From NCBI GenBank assembly GCA_033398695.1, contig CM065802.1, forward strand, positions 144,570,096 to 144,634,095: a stretch of 64,000 bases of DNA. The letters are read 5' to 3'. The position numbers were made by a program, and so were the translations under genes. Positions 32,121 through 44,213 of this stretch are shown here, in pieces; the first letter of the stretch is position 1, and the number at the start of each line of letters is the position of its first letter. The notes under the pieces were generated by a model. It worked only from the letters and a program-made list of their open reading frames with translations, made no database searches and was not told the DNA's origin. This stretch comes from Orobanche coerulescens. Taxonomy: Eukaryota; Streptophyta; Magnoliopsida; Lamiales; Orobanchaceae.

Positions 32121-32429
32121 GCAATCCTCTTACAAACAACCGTTTAATCAGAAAATCCAACATCATCAAAAGTAAACAATTATTATCGAACAATTCGAAC
32201 AATATACTTACAGTGCAGAAGTTGATGATCTCCGTGATACTAGCATATGACTCCATTTGAAAATCTCAACACAATAAAATGCCAATACCAACAAATTGGT
32301 AATTTTTGCAATTACTCACACAATTTCGAAAACAATTGATCTCCGCCAAGATCGGATTACAGTTTAGAGAACTGTCGAGTTTTGAGTGGGATTTGTGACG
32401 TTGTGTCCTCCTCACCTAGAGCGCATGAG

Positions 32430-32575
32430 CCGCTCCTTGACACATGCCCGTATCACCGGCGTTCCACTCCACATCGAAAGCCGCTCCTTGACACGTGCCT
32501 CGCACCGGCGTACACTTTCCGATTGGAGCCGCCCATTGCACATGACTACGGCACCGGCGTTCACTCCCTGCCTCG
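32430..32575. repeat. Three-copy tandem repeat of about 50 bp in B interior
   Basis: Units start near 32430, 32482 and 32530. Each holds GCCGCTCCTTGACAC-like sequence followed by GCACCGGCGTTCACT. Copies differ by point changes and small indels. It is the only structured part of the 686-bp interior. Overlapping ORFs on both strands are by-products of the repeat. Confidence 0.75.
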
Positions 32576-32750
32576 TCGGTCTCGGAAACACCAACAATCA
32601 CCAAATCCACACAGCACTACAACAGAACTCAAAAATACCACAGTTTCAAAACATCACAGTTTGAATAACCAGAAATCCATATCACAACATCACGCTACCA
32701 CCACATCGGTAGAGCCACATAACACACATGAACGGTTTTCACAAAACCTA

Positions 32751-32763
32751 GGCTCTGATACCA
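32751..32763 (-). promoter_or_regulatory. Primer-binding site of element B
   Basis: Minus strand TGGTATCAGAGCC, a 13-base match to the initiator tRNA-Met 3' end, four bases from the LTR end. Confidence 0.85.
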
Positions 32764-32767
32764 TAAT

Positions 32768-35107
32768 TGTAACACCCCAAAAACCTTACGGGAGTATTAC
32801 ACGCCGTAAACCCTTCTCACAAGGATTTACCAGGCTAAGCACAATTTTCCACGTCATTTCAAAAATGCCAAAAAGACCGATGACGGTAATATTTTTCAAA
32901 TACTAAAAAAAATCCTTTTTCAAATACCGTCATAAAAATACCGTCAAAACGATCAAGGCCAAAATGCCAAAAACTCGGTTTAGGGAATCGGTTTTACGAA
33001 ATAAAATTCAGTTGGCAAAATAGTAAAAGTCATTTCAAAATACTCACGCAGCGGATAAAAATACGATCCAATATATGCATTTACATTGAAATAAAACGAA
33101 CATCAAAATACACGATTCCCAACATAAGCCATAGCTTGAATCGTCAGGGATCCTCGACTCTTCACGACCATTGTCCATCGAAAATCATCTCGCTAAAAAA
33201 GTCCCACAACGGGGTCAGCCATAATGCCCGATAAATAACCGCAAATACATAAACATAAATATTTACATGCCATGCATCATGAGAAAGATAACCACAACTA
33301 TAACCTTACCACTTTCGGTTAATCCAATGATTCTCGTCAAATTCTCAATATCACAACAATCCGTATAATACCTCAATACCGAATACTTTCCCGTACACAA
33401 TCCTCTATGTAAGATTACCATAAAAACATATCTCTATTTGGATTTCCTTCAGAAACGCATATCATAGACCAAGAATATCCAAATATCCTCAAAACCATCC
33501 GAATACTACAATCCTTACAGAAACTTCATTATTCATTCATCAATATGCAATACAACATAAAATACTTATGAAATGCAATTGAAATTACTTATCGAAATAT
33601 TACAACCGAACAAGTAACAACTTGCCTCAAATAGCCGGGTCGGTAAAGCAAATCAGTCCCGAGGTTCGATTCCCACACCTTGACAAAATATTTATATCCC
33701 GATATCAATAACAGTATACTACGACATTCGATTTCCACGATCAACGGCTATCCCAATTTTATAATTTTGTTTTCCTCTTTCTCAAAAGTGATGATCCGAA
33801 CTTTAACAAGTTCATTACTAAAATTCGAATATTATTTTAAATATAAAAATAATATTCAATATTTTCGGTTGTATTTATGATATAACCATTATTTGATCGA
33901 ATAAAAACTTCGTACTATTTAAATACGAAAAATATTCCAAAGTCATCAATTTTGAAAACTCATGATTTTCATATGGAAAAATATTAATAATCATAGTTAT
34001 TAAATTTTCCAACCTTAAACACAAATATAAGGTATTCAACCCGTTCGATACAAACGAAAAATATAGAGTGACTCGGTAATGTATTGATAAATACAGAGTC
34101 TAAACATTTCATAAAAATCACAATAAAACTGATTTGTGATAACATGTATCTACGGTACAAATTTAATGAAACTTTATCAAAAATAGACTTGCAGGTTCAA
34201 AGATATACGTGTTCAAACTAGACAACTCGATCAACTTCAAAAGAAATGTTCTTTGGAAGTATTTGAAAATATCGGTGACTCACTATAAAGCGATTCATAT
34301 TAAGCGGTATTCGACTCAATACCTACGGTCCAAATAAGATTTTTACTTATATGAATTTTCTTTATAATGCTCGAGATGTAATCGTAAAATAACTTACATA
34401 TTGAGAGATAATCGAGTTCAATGGAGGCAACCAGATGGAATTCTGAGACTCTCTGGAGAATTTCATCAAACAACTACCGGGCGTCTCTGGACAAGGCTGC
34501 TGTGATTATTTGAGTCTTTGAGCATTTTCGGGATATACAAATCTCCAATGTAGGATATAAACGTATGTCCATTAAGTCGTGTAAATTTTCTACGGTATAG
34601 ATAAGTTTTATGGGACGACCTTAAGGTTAAGGCCACTCTTTACGGGTTCAAAGTCGCCTAGTTGGTCAAGACAGCATCATGACTAGGCATTATGAGTGAC
34701 GACCCGTGCCTCGGTCGCGCGGGATTCTCGGACGCCTGTCGGGCGCCGACGCACGCAGTGACGCACGGTGCCCGACAGTGTGATCTTCCACTAATTCGAT
34801 CATAACTTCTTCGTCCGAACTCCGATTGGCTCGTCGTTTGAACCGTTGGAAAGCTAACTCAAATCTCCATAATACTGTTAATTTTCAGAATTTTTTAACA
34901 TCCCAAAAATTCGTGGTGATTTTTTCAAAGTTGATACTTGTCCACGACACCTCCGAGAAAATGTCCAATCTCGTCTCTACTAACATTTCCGGTATCCCTT
35001 TCTTATTTTAAATATTCCAAGACCAGAAATGTATCTCCAATACATTCAAATAAATTTACAAGTCCCGTATTTAGTCGGTATGTATTCCTAAAATTCAGGA
35101 TATTACA
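32768..35107 (-). repeat. Element B 5' LTR
   Basis: 2340 bp, near-identical to 29744-32081. Small differences cluster in GC-containing words (for example ATTCCAGAATATT near 30798 against ATTCGAATATT near 33823). Confidence 0.9.
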
Positions 35108-35112
35108 ATTTG

Positions 35113-35301
35113 TGACATTGATATACGCATCATTAGATAGCAAGAAATGAGCAGGTCTCCTCCCTTGAATTACTTGGGAGAAACCAATCATTGTTGTCAC
35201 CGAGGATATGTATGGCATAATATCCCTAAATAATTGTATATTTCTAAGAATAGTGTGGGATGTTTCATTATCAGCAAGGCACTCAATTTCACCACGAGAC
35301 A
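35113..35301 (-). pseudogene. Copia protease remnant
   Basis: On the minus strand MSRGEIECLADNETSHTILR, then FSQVIQGRRPAHFLLSND. Plant copia proteases of this group read CLAD(S)ATTHTIL at the catalytic site followed by an LxNG block. Here catalytic spacing is kept (LADNETSHTIL). It ends at the B border at 35113 and its continuation is beyond B at 29738. The region upstream (35302-35564) has no recognisable coding sequence. Confidence 0.7.
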
Positions 35302-35569
35302 TCTACAATAAGACATGAAACTCGATTTGTCTTGTGTTGAAAGACAGTGAAAATTCACTAACTTCGAGTTTGGGGAAGTTCGACCAAGTTAGTTAGGATC
35401 AAAGTTTGCACAATCGCTGTAAAAGATTTCCACGCAACTTGACCTTTGTTCGCTAGAACGGCCAAAATAACTCCATCATTAAAAAGTCTATGGACGAAGC
35501 GTCAGTTGCTCTGGAAACTAGGCTTCCGTACTTTTCCGTCCATAGGTCGTGCACTTTCTGGATCATTAA

Positions 35570-38121
35570 TGTAACGCCCCGACTTTCTAGGGTAAATAAT
35601 GGGGAAAATAAATAAAGGATAAATTTTGAGAAAAATAATTTTCTTGAGAATATAAAAATTCTCGCCTACAAAGTCGAGTCGCTACAATGTCGTGAAAATA
35701 AATACCTTTAATAAGGTAACATTTCATAATAATTACGAAGTAAAATTTGCGGCGGAAGAATAAATCATAATTTATAAATTTCAAATCTAAGTTTCCCCAC
35801 ATAAGTTTCAAAACAGTCAGCATTAAATAAATTCTTTTTCATATGCTCTCTCGGCTCGCTCCTTCGTCCATCCGGCTCGGTTCAACCTGCGGGATCAATA
35901 AAGGTGGGGGTAAGCTTCCTTCAGCTCGTGGAAATCTCACTGATCACAGTAATATACAATCTCATAGAAAACATAACATGAATAAACTATATCATATCTT
36001 TCCTCAACATGAATACATACTCGCAATATTACGTACAGCATGAATCGAGCACGCATAACACGAATATTGAGGTTGCGCAGGTGCCCCGCAACAACATGAA
36101 ACATACACGCAATACCACATATACATGAATCAAGCACGTATGTGAATATTGGGTTGAGCAGGTGTCCCCACACAACATGAAACATACACGCAATACCACA
36201 TATGTGAATATTGGGTTGAGCAGGTGTCCCCACACAACATGATAACCTCTTACACGAATACAGGTGAGCCTGATTTACAACGCGTATCATAATTTATAAA
36301 CATGAAATGAATATCACATATGCAGTCCAATCAAAGCAATTAAAGTGATAGTGAAAATTCTCACCTGAATAAATGATGATGATGATGTCTGACTGAAATG
36401 AATGTGCTCGACTCACATTCCTAAGCCCGTAAATTCTTGACAAAGTCTACATATAATAATAATAATAATAATAATTAAAATCCTTACAATTTATTATTTA
36501 TATAATAAATGAAAGGATACGAATATCACTATATAATAACTGAAAATAAATTATAATTGCTAATTAATATTAACCGAAGAGTTAACATTATTAATGACTG
36601 AAATTAAAATACTTATGCATATTTTCAGATTAATAATTAATATTAATTGAAAGTCAACATTTTAATGTTTGGGTCAAAATAGGACTGGAAGTGAAGGTTT
36701 AAAATTGACTGGGGTCAAATTGTAGGAGTTGAAAAGCTGACTGGATTAAAATCGAATTAATTAAAACTGTCTGGGGCGAAATTGAAAGTTTCTGAAAATG
36801 TGAAGGGCTAAAGTGCAGAACCCTAAAATTTCGGGGGTATATATACCCCTCAAACCTAACCCTCAGCCGACACAAGTTTATTTCCTTCTACTTCCCGTCA
36901 CCGCCCCACCCACTCCTCTCGGTCGGAACAAGAATTGGCAGAGAACACAAAAACACGATTCTCTCCTCTCTTCTCCAAACTCTTCAGCTCGATTTATGTA
37001 TATCAAACCTCTCTCTAAAATTTCTGCTCGGCCGATAAGAAAAATCCCTTCCTCCTTTCTCATTACAGTACCCCCCCGACTCTCTCTCTCGGCCTTCTTC
37101 TCAAACCGCACAAAATACACACACACACACACACAGGCGCTCGGCTACCGGGCGACGGTGAGTTCGCGGCGCAGGTCCGACGCACGATGCGGGTCCAGGG
37201 GGTGGCTCGGGGTGGCTGAAAGTGGCTTCGGTTTTGGCAAGCGCGGCTGCCTCAGTTCTCCGGTGGCGCGGCGGTTGAAGTTCTCCGCGAACGGCGTCCT
37301 CCAGTGGATAGCGGCGGAGGCGAAGGCGTTTCTGTCCTAATCTCCGGCGGCATATGGTAACAGCGGATGGGACACGGTGGAGGTTCGAATCGATGGTGGC
37401 GACGGTTCTCCAGGTAAGGTTTCGGGTTTAAAGGTTTCGGATATTGAGCAGTGGTTTCGGGTTTCAGTTGATTTTCGGGCTTGACCCGATTTCGTGACTC
37501 TTCTGCTCGGAAATTGAAAAGTATTAAATTTAATTTTGTGGGTTGAGGGCCGATTGAGGTTGATAATGTTTCTGTTGATTGTTTGGGTTAGAAAAATCTG
37601 AGTTCCGATTTTGACATAAGAACTTGAAAAAAAAAAAGATAAGTACTATTTGATTTTAGGTGATTATTGATGGTTTAAATTTTCTTTGGTTTTAATGATT
37701 AAAATTGCATATGGGTGTGAAATTTAATACGAACATAAATATGAATGTACAGAACTTGGGATTTGAATTACCTTTGATGGGATGAAATTTGCGGTTGGAA
37801 ATCAATTTGCAGGAGACGAAAATTAGTGGATGCGCACTTGGTGGCCGAAAGTTGGACTGGAATACCTCCACCGCGGCGGCGACTTGCAGGGGATGAAATT
37901 CCGACGGCCGATTAGAATCACTGGAAATTGGACGAGAACTTTGGTGTATTGTTATTTTTTTTTGTTGCTGAACCATAAAGAATGACTGCTGGAAGAGAAA
38001 GTGTATATTCTGTGTACTGTGTATTTGTACTGCAGTAACAGTATATTTATACTGTATCGAAATTAGGGTTACGGTTTAAGTTTTGGGCTTAATTATGATT
38101 CTGGGTTAGCACAATTGGGCC

Positions 38122-38182
<61 letters not shown>

Positions 38183-38217
38183 TAATAGCCGTAGTAGTAA
38201 TATTAATAACGTCGATG

Positions 38218-38253
<36 letters not shown>

Positions 38254-38755
38254 TCCAGAGTAATATAAATGATGATATAGAAATAATGAAGATAAAAATA
38301 TTAAAATTGTTAATATTAATAGTGTTCCTATTATAAATATTATTATTAATAATATTAATAATACCTTCAATTATCATACTTAAAAATGACTAATATTAAA
38401 TGTTCTGAACTAACTTGAGAAATTGACTCGGGTTTAGAACATATGAGATATTATGAAAATGTCTGGTCGTATTAAATGATATTACATGAAGTTGATTTGT
38501 ACATGTAGTGAAAGTAATTGTACAACAACTACTCACTCGGTAATGAAATGAGATTAAATGAAATAAAATGCATTATTAATATTATTAGTACTAAATGACT
38601 ACTAGAATGTAACCGACAAAAATGACTCGGGCTAAGACTTGTGATATGTCGAAATAAATGTTCATCATTCTTTAAATTGAATTAAATAACATGAAATGCA
38701 TTATAATATTATTATAAAATAATAATATTGCATTATAAAAATGGTGGGTATTACA
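35570..38755 (-). repeat. Element C 3' LTR
   Basis: 3186 bp. Minus strand starts TGTAATACCCACC (38755) and ends CGGGGCGTTACA (35570). It lacks 164 bp present in the other LTR (46267-46430); the gap falls near 37612. It has an AAT microsatellite (38126-38250), a minus-strand TATA (38042-38051) and a plus-strand TATATATA (36838-36845). A repeated CCCCACACAACATG block lies at 36170-36240. Confidence 0.9.
36838..37420 (+). promoter_or_regulatory. Antisense gene-like promoter and leader in C LTR
   Basis: On the + strand, opposite to the element, GGGGGTATATATACCCC (palindromic TATA) is followed by a CT-rich leader (36890-37100), a GC-rich ORF stretch from about 37187 (ATGCGGGTCC), and a consensus donor CCAG|GTAAGG near 37410. 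The other LTR has the same arrangement at 45491-46070. It may be an antisense promoter or a captured gene start. The ORF itself differs between the two LTRs and has no recognised domain. Confidence 0.4.
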
Positions 38756-38790
38756 TCCTACGCATCTTAGAAAAATTTTCGTCCTCAAAA
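38756..38790 (-). promoter_or_regulatory. Degenerate hairpin and polypurine region of element C
   Basis: The minus strand reads TTTTGAGGACGAAAA, then TTTTTCTAAGATGCGTAGGA before the LTR. It is equivalent to the AAGTTTCG hairpin of A, B, D and G1, but the purine tract is interrupted. Confidence 0.5.
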
Positions 38791-38797
38791 ATAAATG

Positions 38798-39371
38798 ATA
38801 TACCTCGATTGAAGAAATTTGGTTAACGAGCTTGAAGTTCCTCTTCGCGCTCTCAAGTGGCTTCAGCCTTGCTGTGGTTACGCCATTGGATCTTGACAAA
38901 CACCTTCTCTTTATTCCTCAATTGCTGGACTGATCGATCGAGAATCAGTTCTGGTTGTTCTTCATAGGTAAGGTCTTTGTTCAACTCCACGGCGGTATAG
39001 TTGATGACGTGGTTGGGATCGTGCACATACTTTCTTAACAATGATACGTGGAAAACGTTGTGCACAACCGAAAGTTCTGGGGGTAAAGCCAAACGGTAAG
39101 CTAACTCTCCAATCCGCTCGAGAATTTCGAAGGGTCCAATGTATCTCGGTCTCAACTTGCTCGTCGGACCAAAACGAACAATTCCCTTGGTAGGGGATAC
39201 CTTCAGGAATACCTTGTCGCCAACACAGAATTCGAGATCCTTCCTACGCTTGTCGACGTAAGACTTCTGACGATCATGTGCTATCTTGATCCTCTCACGA
39301 ATCTTATCCACCATGCCAACTGTCTGTTCGATCATCTCGGGACCCAAAATTATCCTTTCACATACCTCATC
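38798..39371 (-). pseudogene. Integrase C-terminus and chromodomain of element C
   Basis: This continues the pol frame after a TGA (at about 39360-39362, where relatives have the tryptophan of RSPLYWDEV). Open from 39347 to 38853: [32 protein letters not shown], the GPY/F module [35 protein letters not shown], then a chromodomain-like end [20 protein letters not shown] and [12 protein letters not shown] second TGA replaces the tryptophan of the ATWE motif at about 38850, and a few further codons (EREE) follow. Both stops are TGG to TGA. Chromodomains direct integration to chromatin in this group. Confidence 0.85.
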
Positions 39372-42300
39372 TCAATACAGTGGTGATCGACACTTCCTAC
39401 CGTATAAGGCTTCATATGGTGCCATACCGATCGTCGACTGGTAACTGTTGTTGTAAGCAAATTCCACTAAAGGCAAAAGTCGTTCCCAATTATTTCCCAT
39501 ATCTAGCACACATGCTCGCAACATATCCTCAAGGATCTGGATGGTTCTCTCGGACTGACCATCAGTTTGAGGATGATAAGCCGTACTAAAATTCAACTGT
39601 GTTCCCAAAGCTTCTTGCAAACTCTCCCAAAAACGCGACGTGAAATGAGTATTCCTGTCGGATACTATAGAGACTGGCACTCCATGCAACTTAATAATCT
39701 CCCTGATATACAGTTGAGCATACTGATCCATTCGAAAGTTCATCTTAACTGGGAGAAAATGAGCTGACTTTGTGAGTCGGTCGACAACAACCCAAATAGC
39801 GTGGTTTCCTCTTTCCGTTCGAGGCAAACCTACCACAAAGTCCATCGTAATGTGTTCCCATTTCCATTCTGGGATATGAAGTGACTTAAGTAATCCAAAG
39901 GGGCGTTGGTGTTCTGCCTTCACTTGCTGGCAAACTATACACTTTCGGACAAAGTCTGCCACCTCTCTTTTCAAACCTTCCCACCAAAATATCCCCTCTT
40001 GGTACATCTTTGTACTCCCAGGGTGTGCTGTATACGGAGTACTATGTGCCTCCTTCAATATAGCTTCTCTCAACTTAACAACATTAGGCACACAGATCCT
40101 CCCTTCATAGTACATTGTGCCATCATCGGACACACTGAAACCCTTATCCTCACCTGAAAGAGTTCGTTCTTTCATCTTGACCAAGAAGTCGTCCTGTCCT
40201 TGAACTTCTTTGATTTGGTCCCTCAAGGTTGGTTGTACCACCAAACTAGCCAATAATGACTCAACTGGACTCGATGGTGTAGCCACCTCAAGGTTCATCC
40301 TTGCAAATTCCTTGACCAAGTGTTCCTCCTTGGTCAACAAACAAGTCAGATTTCCTCTTGCCTTACGGCTTAGTGCATCAGCAACTACGTTTGCCTTATC
40401 GGGGTGGTAATGAATTGTACAATCGTAGTCTTTGACCAACTCAAGCCATCTGTGTTGCCTCATATTCAATTCTTTTTGTGTAAAAATATATTTCAGACTT
40501 TTGTGGTCTGTATAAATTTCACACTTACCTCCATAAATGTAGTGTCTCCAAATCTTCAAGGCATGAACTACCGCTGCTAATTCCAAATCATGAGTAGGGT
40601 AGTTCAGCTCGTGCGGTTTCAACTGTCTCGAAGCATAGGCAACTACTTTGCCCTCTTGCATTAATACACATCCCAAACCTTGTTTGGATGCATCACTGTA
40701 GATGACAAATTCTTTCGTCGGATCGGGAATCGTCAACACTGGTGCAGCAGTTAATCTTTGCTTAAGTTCTTGGAAACTCCTTTCGCATTTCTCATTCCAT
40801 AAGAAAGCTTCTCCTTTTCGAGTCAATCTAGTCATAGGTGCAGCAATCTTCGAAAATCCCTCGATAAATCTCCGATAATAACTGGCTAATCCCAAGAAGC
40901 TTCGAACTTCATTCGCATTACTTGGTACTTTCCAATCATTGACTGTCTCAACTTTAATCGGGTCAACCTCAATTCCTTTAGAAGTGACCACATGTCCCAA
41001 AAATGCAACTCGGTTAAGCCAGAATTCACACTTATTGAACTTCGCATATAACTTCTCCTTGCGCAGTATTCCCAATACTGTTCTAAGATGCTGCTCATGT
41101 TCAACCTTGGTCTTTGAATATACAAGTATGTCATCTATGAACACAATGACAAACTTATCCAAATAAGGTTGAAATACACGGTTCATGAGGTCCATGAATA
41201 CCGCTGGCGCATTAGTCAAACCAAATGGCATCACTATAAATTCATAGTGTCCATATCGAGTTCGAAATGCGGTCTTAGGGATATCATCATCCTTAATCCT
41301 CATCTGGTGATATCCGGATCTCAAACCTATCTTCGAAAATACTCCCGATCCTCCAAGTTGATCGAATAGGTCCTCTATTCTAGGAAGTGGATATTTATTC
41401 TTTATCGTGAGTCGATTAAGTTCACGATAGTCAATGCACATCCTCAAACTTCCGTCCTTTTTCTTCACAAAGAGCACTGGCGCACCCCATGGCGAAACAC
41501 TCGGTCGGATAAATCCAGAGTCGAGCAGTTCTTGGAGTTGTACCTTCAACTCTTGAAATTCCTTAGGCGCCATCCTATAGGGAGCCTTTGATATGGGTGC
41601 CGCTCCTGGCACTAGATCAATTGAGAACTCAACTTGGCGATTCGGCGGAACTCCGGGCAAGTCTTCGGGAAAGACATCTGGATACTCCTTGACGATAGGT
41701 ACATCAGCTACCGTCTTCTCCGAAGTTGGTTTCCCAATCACATTCACCAAAAATCCTTGGCAATCACGCTTCTTCAGCATCTTCACAGCTTTCATGGCTG
41801 AAATCACCTTCGGGGTACTGCTGTGTCTAACACCCTCGAATACGGTCTTAACATCAACATACGGGCATAATGTTACTCTCCTTTCGGAGCATTCGACTAC
41901 AGCTCTATGCTTGTCCAACCAATCCATACCCAAAATGACGTCAAAATCGCTAAGTTCCACTATGTGCAAGTTGGATAAGAAGCTATGTTCGTTAATCTCT
42001 ATCTTCACATTATTAGTTATCGAGTCTAAACGCACTACTCCCCCCGCAGGCATGCTAACTAACAAGGATCTAGGGGCTTTACTACTTCTACAACCAATCA
42101 TAGTACAAAGCTTCCTAGAGATGAATGAATGAGACGCACCCGTATCAAACAACACCAAAGTAGGAATATTTGCAACTGACAACATACCTGACATGGTTTG
42201 GGGTTCAGTCTCAGCTTCAGCCTCGGCCATGCTGTACACTCGAGCTCTGCCTCCGGAGCCTTGACCTTGCACATTATTGCTTGGGCTTTTTCCCTTCTTC

Positions 42301-42731
42301 GGACACGCTGAGGCCATGTGTCCTTCCTCATGGCAATAGTCGCACCGCCTCTGACCAAGCATACATGCACCTTTATTCCTTTTGCCACAAGTAGCACATA
42401 TGGGGTTAGCTGACTGGGGTTTCACCCCTGAAGGTCCAGTCTTAACAATCTTCTTGTTACCACCTCCTTGATCGTGCCACTTGCGCTTGTTATTTGTTGT
42501 AACTGGTGGTGCCATTGCCTTCTCCACGTCTAAACTTGCTGAAATGTCATCGGCCCTCGAAACGGCTTCCTTATAGCTCAGTCGACCATGACCAGATAAA
42601 TGGTGACGGATCCGGTCACGAAGCCCATCCCGGAATTTCTGAGACTTCATATCATCCGTCTCGACCATGTGTGGGAGCGAAACGGCACATATGGTTAAAC
42701 TTGCACTCATACTCGGTAACCGACATTCCAC
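39372..42731 (-). CDS. Gag C-terminus and Pol polyprotein of element C
   Basis: 1119 open codons on the minus strand. Residues 1 to about 20 are out of the true gag frame; gag-like sequence starts near [11 protein letters not shown]. Zinc knuckle at 130-143 (C130, C133, H138, C143). Protease motif FDTGASHSF at 195-203. RT from about 380, with FIDD at 531-534. RNase H with YSDASKQG at 678-685. Integrase zinc domain H896, H903, C931, C934, and core D964, D1025, E1061 (35 residues between the last two). The usual KIDLRSGY block reads KIGLRSGY, so the first RT catalytic aspartate (residue 469) is glycine, which should abolish activity. It ends at a TGA replacing a tryptophan. The downstream part is 38798-39371. 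No intact gag start is in this frame. Confidence 0.9.
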   Translation of the reverse strand: MECRLPSMSASLTICAVSLPHMVETDDMKSQKFRDGLRDRIRHHLSGHGRLSYKEAVSRADDISASLDVEKAMAPPVTTNNKRKWHDQGGGNKKIVKTGPSGVKPQSANPICATCGKRNKGACMLGQRRCDYCHEEGHMASACPKKGKSPSNNVQGQGSGGRARVYSMAEAEAETEPQTMSGMLSVANIPTLVLFDTGASHSFISRKLCTMIGCRSSKAPRSLLVSMPAGGVVRLDSITNNVKIEINEHSFLSNLHIVELSDFDVILGMDWLDKHRAVVECSERRVTLCPYVDVKTVFEGVRHSSTPKVISAMKAVKMLKKRDCQGFLVNVIGKPTSEKTVADVPIVKEYPDVFPEDLPGVPPNRQVEFSIDLVPGAAPISKAPYRMAPKEFQELKVQLQELLDSGFIRPSVSPWGAPVLFVKKKDGSLRMCIDYRELNRLTIKNKYPLPRIEDLFDQLGGSGVFSKIGLRSGYHQMRIKDDDIPKTAFRTRYGHYEFIVMPFGLTNAPAVFMDLMNRVFQPYLDKFVIVFIDDILVYSKTKVEHEQHLRTVLGILRKEKLYAKFNKCEFWLNRVAFLGHVVTSKGIEVDPIKVETVNDWKVPSNANEVRSFLGLASYYRRFIEGFSKIAAPMTRLTRKGEAFLWNEKCERSFQELKQRLTAAPVLTIPDPTKEFVIYSDASKQGLGCVLMQEGKVVAYASRQLKPHELNYPTHDLELAAVVHALKIWRHYIYGGKCEIYTDHKSLKYIFTQKELNMRQHRWLELVKDYDCTIHYHPDKANVVADALSRKARGNLTCLLTKEEHLVKEFARMNLEVATPSSPVESLLASLVVQPTLRDQIKEVQGQDDFLVKMKERTLSGEDKGFSVSDDGTMYYEGRICVPNVVKLREAILKEAHSTPYTAHPGSTKMYQEGIFWWEGLKREVADFVRKCIVCQQVKAEHQRPFGLLKSLHIPEWKWEHITMDFVVGLPRTERGNHAIWVVVDRLTKSAHFLPVKMNFRMDQYAQLYIREIIKLHGVPVSIVSDRNTHFTSRFWESLQEALGTQLNFSTAYHPQTDGQSERTIQILEDMLRACVLDMGNNWERLLPLVEFAYNNSYQSTIGMAPYEALYGRKCRSPLY

Positions 42732-43169
42732 CTTGGGTTAGATCAAGGAACTCCTTCTGCATCTTGATCTTGTATGCTCTTGGGTAGTACTTTTCCATGA
42801 TCGTATCCTTAAACTGATCCCATGTAAATATGTCCTTCTCATCTTGGGTTTTGAGCCTCCACACTCCCATCCACCATGTCCGGCATCTTCCTTAAGCTGG
42901 AACACGGCACATGACACCTTCTGAGCGTCGGTGCACGCCATGTAGTCAAAAATGCTATCTAGATTCATCAACCATTCCTCTATGGTTGCTGGTCCCTCAC
43001 GACCAAGAAAGACAGGCGGCTTGAAGTGGTTGAACCGCTTAATAACTTGAGCTTGAGCCTGCTCAGGGTTATTAGGCGGTACGATAGTCGTGCCTTGAAG
43101 CAAGGTGGCCAATCCAGCCACGAGTTGATCTTGTGTGGGTGTAGCATTGCAATTTCCACGGTTAGCCAT
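42652..43169 (-). pseudogene. Gag N-terminal half of element C, frameshifted
   Basis: Gag would form the particle core. It starts MANRGNCNATPTQDQL at 43169 and holds FNHFKPPVFLGREGP, EEWLMNLDSIFDYMACTD and CAVFQLKEDAG, typical of Tekay-type gag. It then shifts frame near 42870-42890. The next frame (42870-42652) continues [40 protein letters not shown] and [16 protein letters not shown] second shift near 42660-42670 enters the pol frame. With both shifts it cannot encode full-length Gag. Confidence 0.85.
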
Positions 43170-43376
43170 GAGTCTGCCAACGAGTTGTAAAACTCATTAG
43201 TCGGCGCAGTACAAGAAATAAAGAATTAGGAGATATGTAGTACGCATATAATAGTCGCAACACATAGAAAATATAAGTGAAATAAAAGAACTGCTCTTCC
43301 ATTAATATAATATATTTGGAACATCCACGAAAAATTTCAATAATAATAGATATCATAAAAAGAACTGAGTCTACGA

Positions 43377-44057
43377 CTACTCCTCATCATCACTACTAAT
43401 AATTTCTACAATGGGAATAGAGGGTCGTGGCTCAATCCACGAAATGACCTCATCTTCAGACTCGACATCCGACATCATCACGTCCTTCATATTTTCGGCG
43501 AGATCCACCCTTGAGCTTTCATCAGGAATTTCTTCCGGACCTTCTTCTGGATCTTCTTCGGGATCCTCCTCTGGTTCTTCTTCTGGATCTTCCTCGGGAT
43601 CTTCTTCGGGATCTTCCTCTGGTTCTTCTTCTGTATTTTCTTCGGGATCCTCCTCCGAGTCTTCCTCGTCCGTGGAGTCGGCATCCCAATTTGTAGTTGG
43701 AATCTCCTCTCGAGCATATAAATCCAATAGGCGTCCAACGACAAATTGGAAATCTTCTGCAGCCTCTCGCTCTTCAAGCGATCTCTTGATGGCCCTTTTC
43801 TAAAGCCGGAAGATGCAGCAACTCCAGTCTTCGGATAATTTCTCCATCAAGTGCTCTAGCTGGCGGGTGACGGAACCTTGTTTCCCAGATTTTAGCCACT
43901 TACTCAGTCTATTAATGACGTAGTGTGGCGCATTTTCTGGTAGACTAGGGTCGTCCCACCAGTCCTTACGCGTTAGGAGACGCGAGTCAAAAGTAGCTGG
44001 GAGCTTCTTACGTGGAGTAATTCTAGGTTTGGCCATTCTAACAGTTCGTACATACAT
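43377..44057 (-). pseudogene. Extra acidic ORF (ORF0) between primer site and gag of element C
   Basis: One reading frame spans 44057-43377 (226 codons plus stop) with a single in-frame TAG at 43802-43800. The N-terminal half, from ATG at 44057 or 44036 (MAKPRITPRKKLPATF), is basic and holds RKDWWDDPSLPENAPHYV and LSKWLKSGKQGS. After the TAG it continues KRAIKRSLEEREAAEDFQF and then a long acidic tract of E-E-D-P repeats (about 43670-43535), ending EIISSDDEE. I recognise no family. It is not a standard part of Tekay elements, but extra ORFs before gag are known in Ogre/Tat elements. The TAG may be a mutation or a readthrough site. Opposite-strand Ser/Gly-rich ORFs are shadows of the repeat. 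Confidence 0.6.
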
Positions 44058-44198
44058 AAATAATTATATAAGTAAAATGAAATGACATATGCATGATTAA
44101 TGACTAAAATTCGGTACCTCATGCGGAGTGACGAAGTGGCGAAGCTGAGAGCATATGATACTTTTACATTTTAGCGAGTCTATAGAAAGGTAAAACCC

Positions 44199-44209
44199 GC
44201 TCTGATACC
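44199..44209 (-). promoter_or_regulatory. Primer-binding site of element C
   Basis: Minus strand GGTATCAGAGC, four bases from the 5' LTR end. It matches initiator tRNA-Met except that the first T of TGGTATCAGAGC is G here. Confidence 0.75.
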
Positions 44210-44213
44210 CTTA

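Larger units (their letters stand above)
29744..35107 (-). mobile_element. Element B: non-autonomous gypsy-type LTR element with very short interior
   Basis: LTRs of 2338 and 2340 bp (29744-32081, 32768-35107) enclose only 686 bp and are flanked by the perfect duplication ATTTG (29739-29743, 35108-35112). It has an initiator tRNA-Met primer site and a polypurine tract but no coding capacity. The conserved box of G1 and D is present in its LTRs. Confidence 0.92.

Noticed and set aside
32382..32906. 174-codon plus-strand ORF in B interior
   Set aside because: Starts in the tandem repeat and runs into the LTR; no domain; not expected in an LTR element of opposite orientation.
36813..37340. 175-codon plus-strand ORF in C LTR as a host gene
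   Set aside because: Not conserved in frame in the other LTR (45531-46171) and no domain; kept only as an antisense promoter-like observation.
38093..38377. Poly-leucine and poly-asparagine ORFs (also 46919-47200)
   Set aside because: Translation of the AAT microsatellite in the C LTRs, open on both strands by low complexity.
43411..43803. Ser/Gly-rich 130-codon plus-strand ORF
   Set aside because: Opposite-strand shadow of the acidic E-E-D-P repeat of ORF0; the minus frame is collinear with the element.
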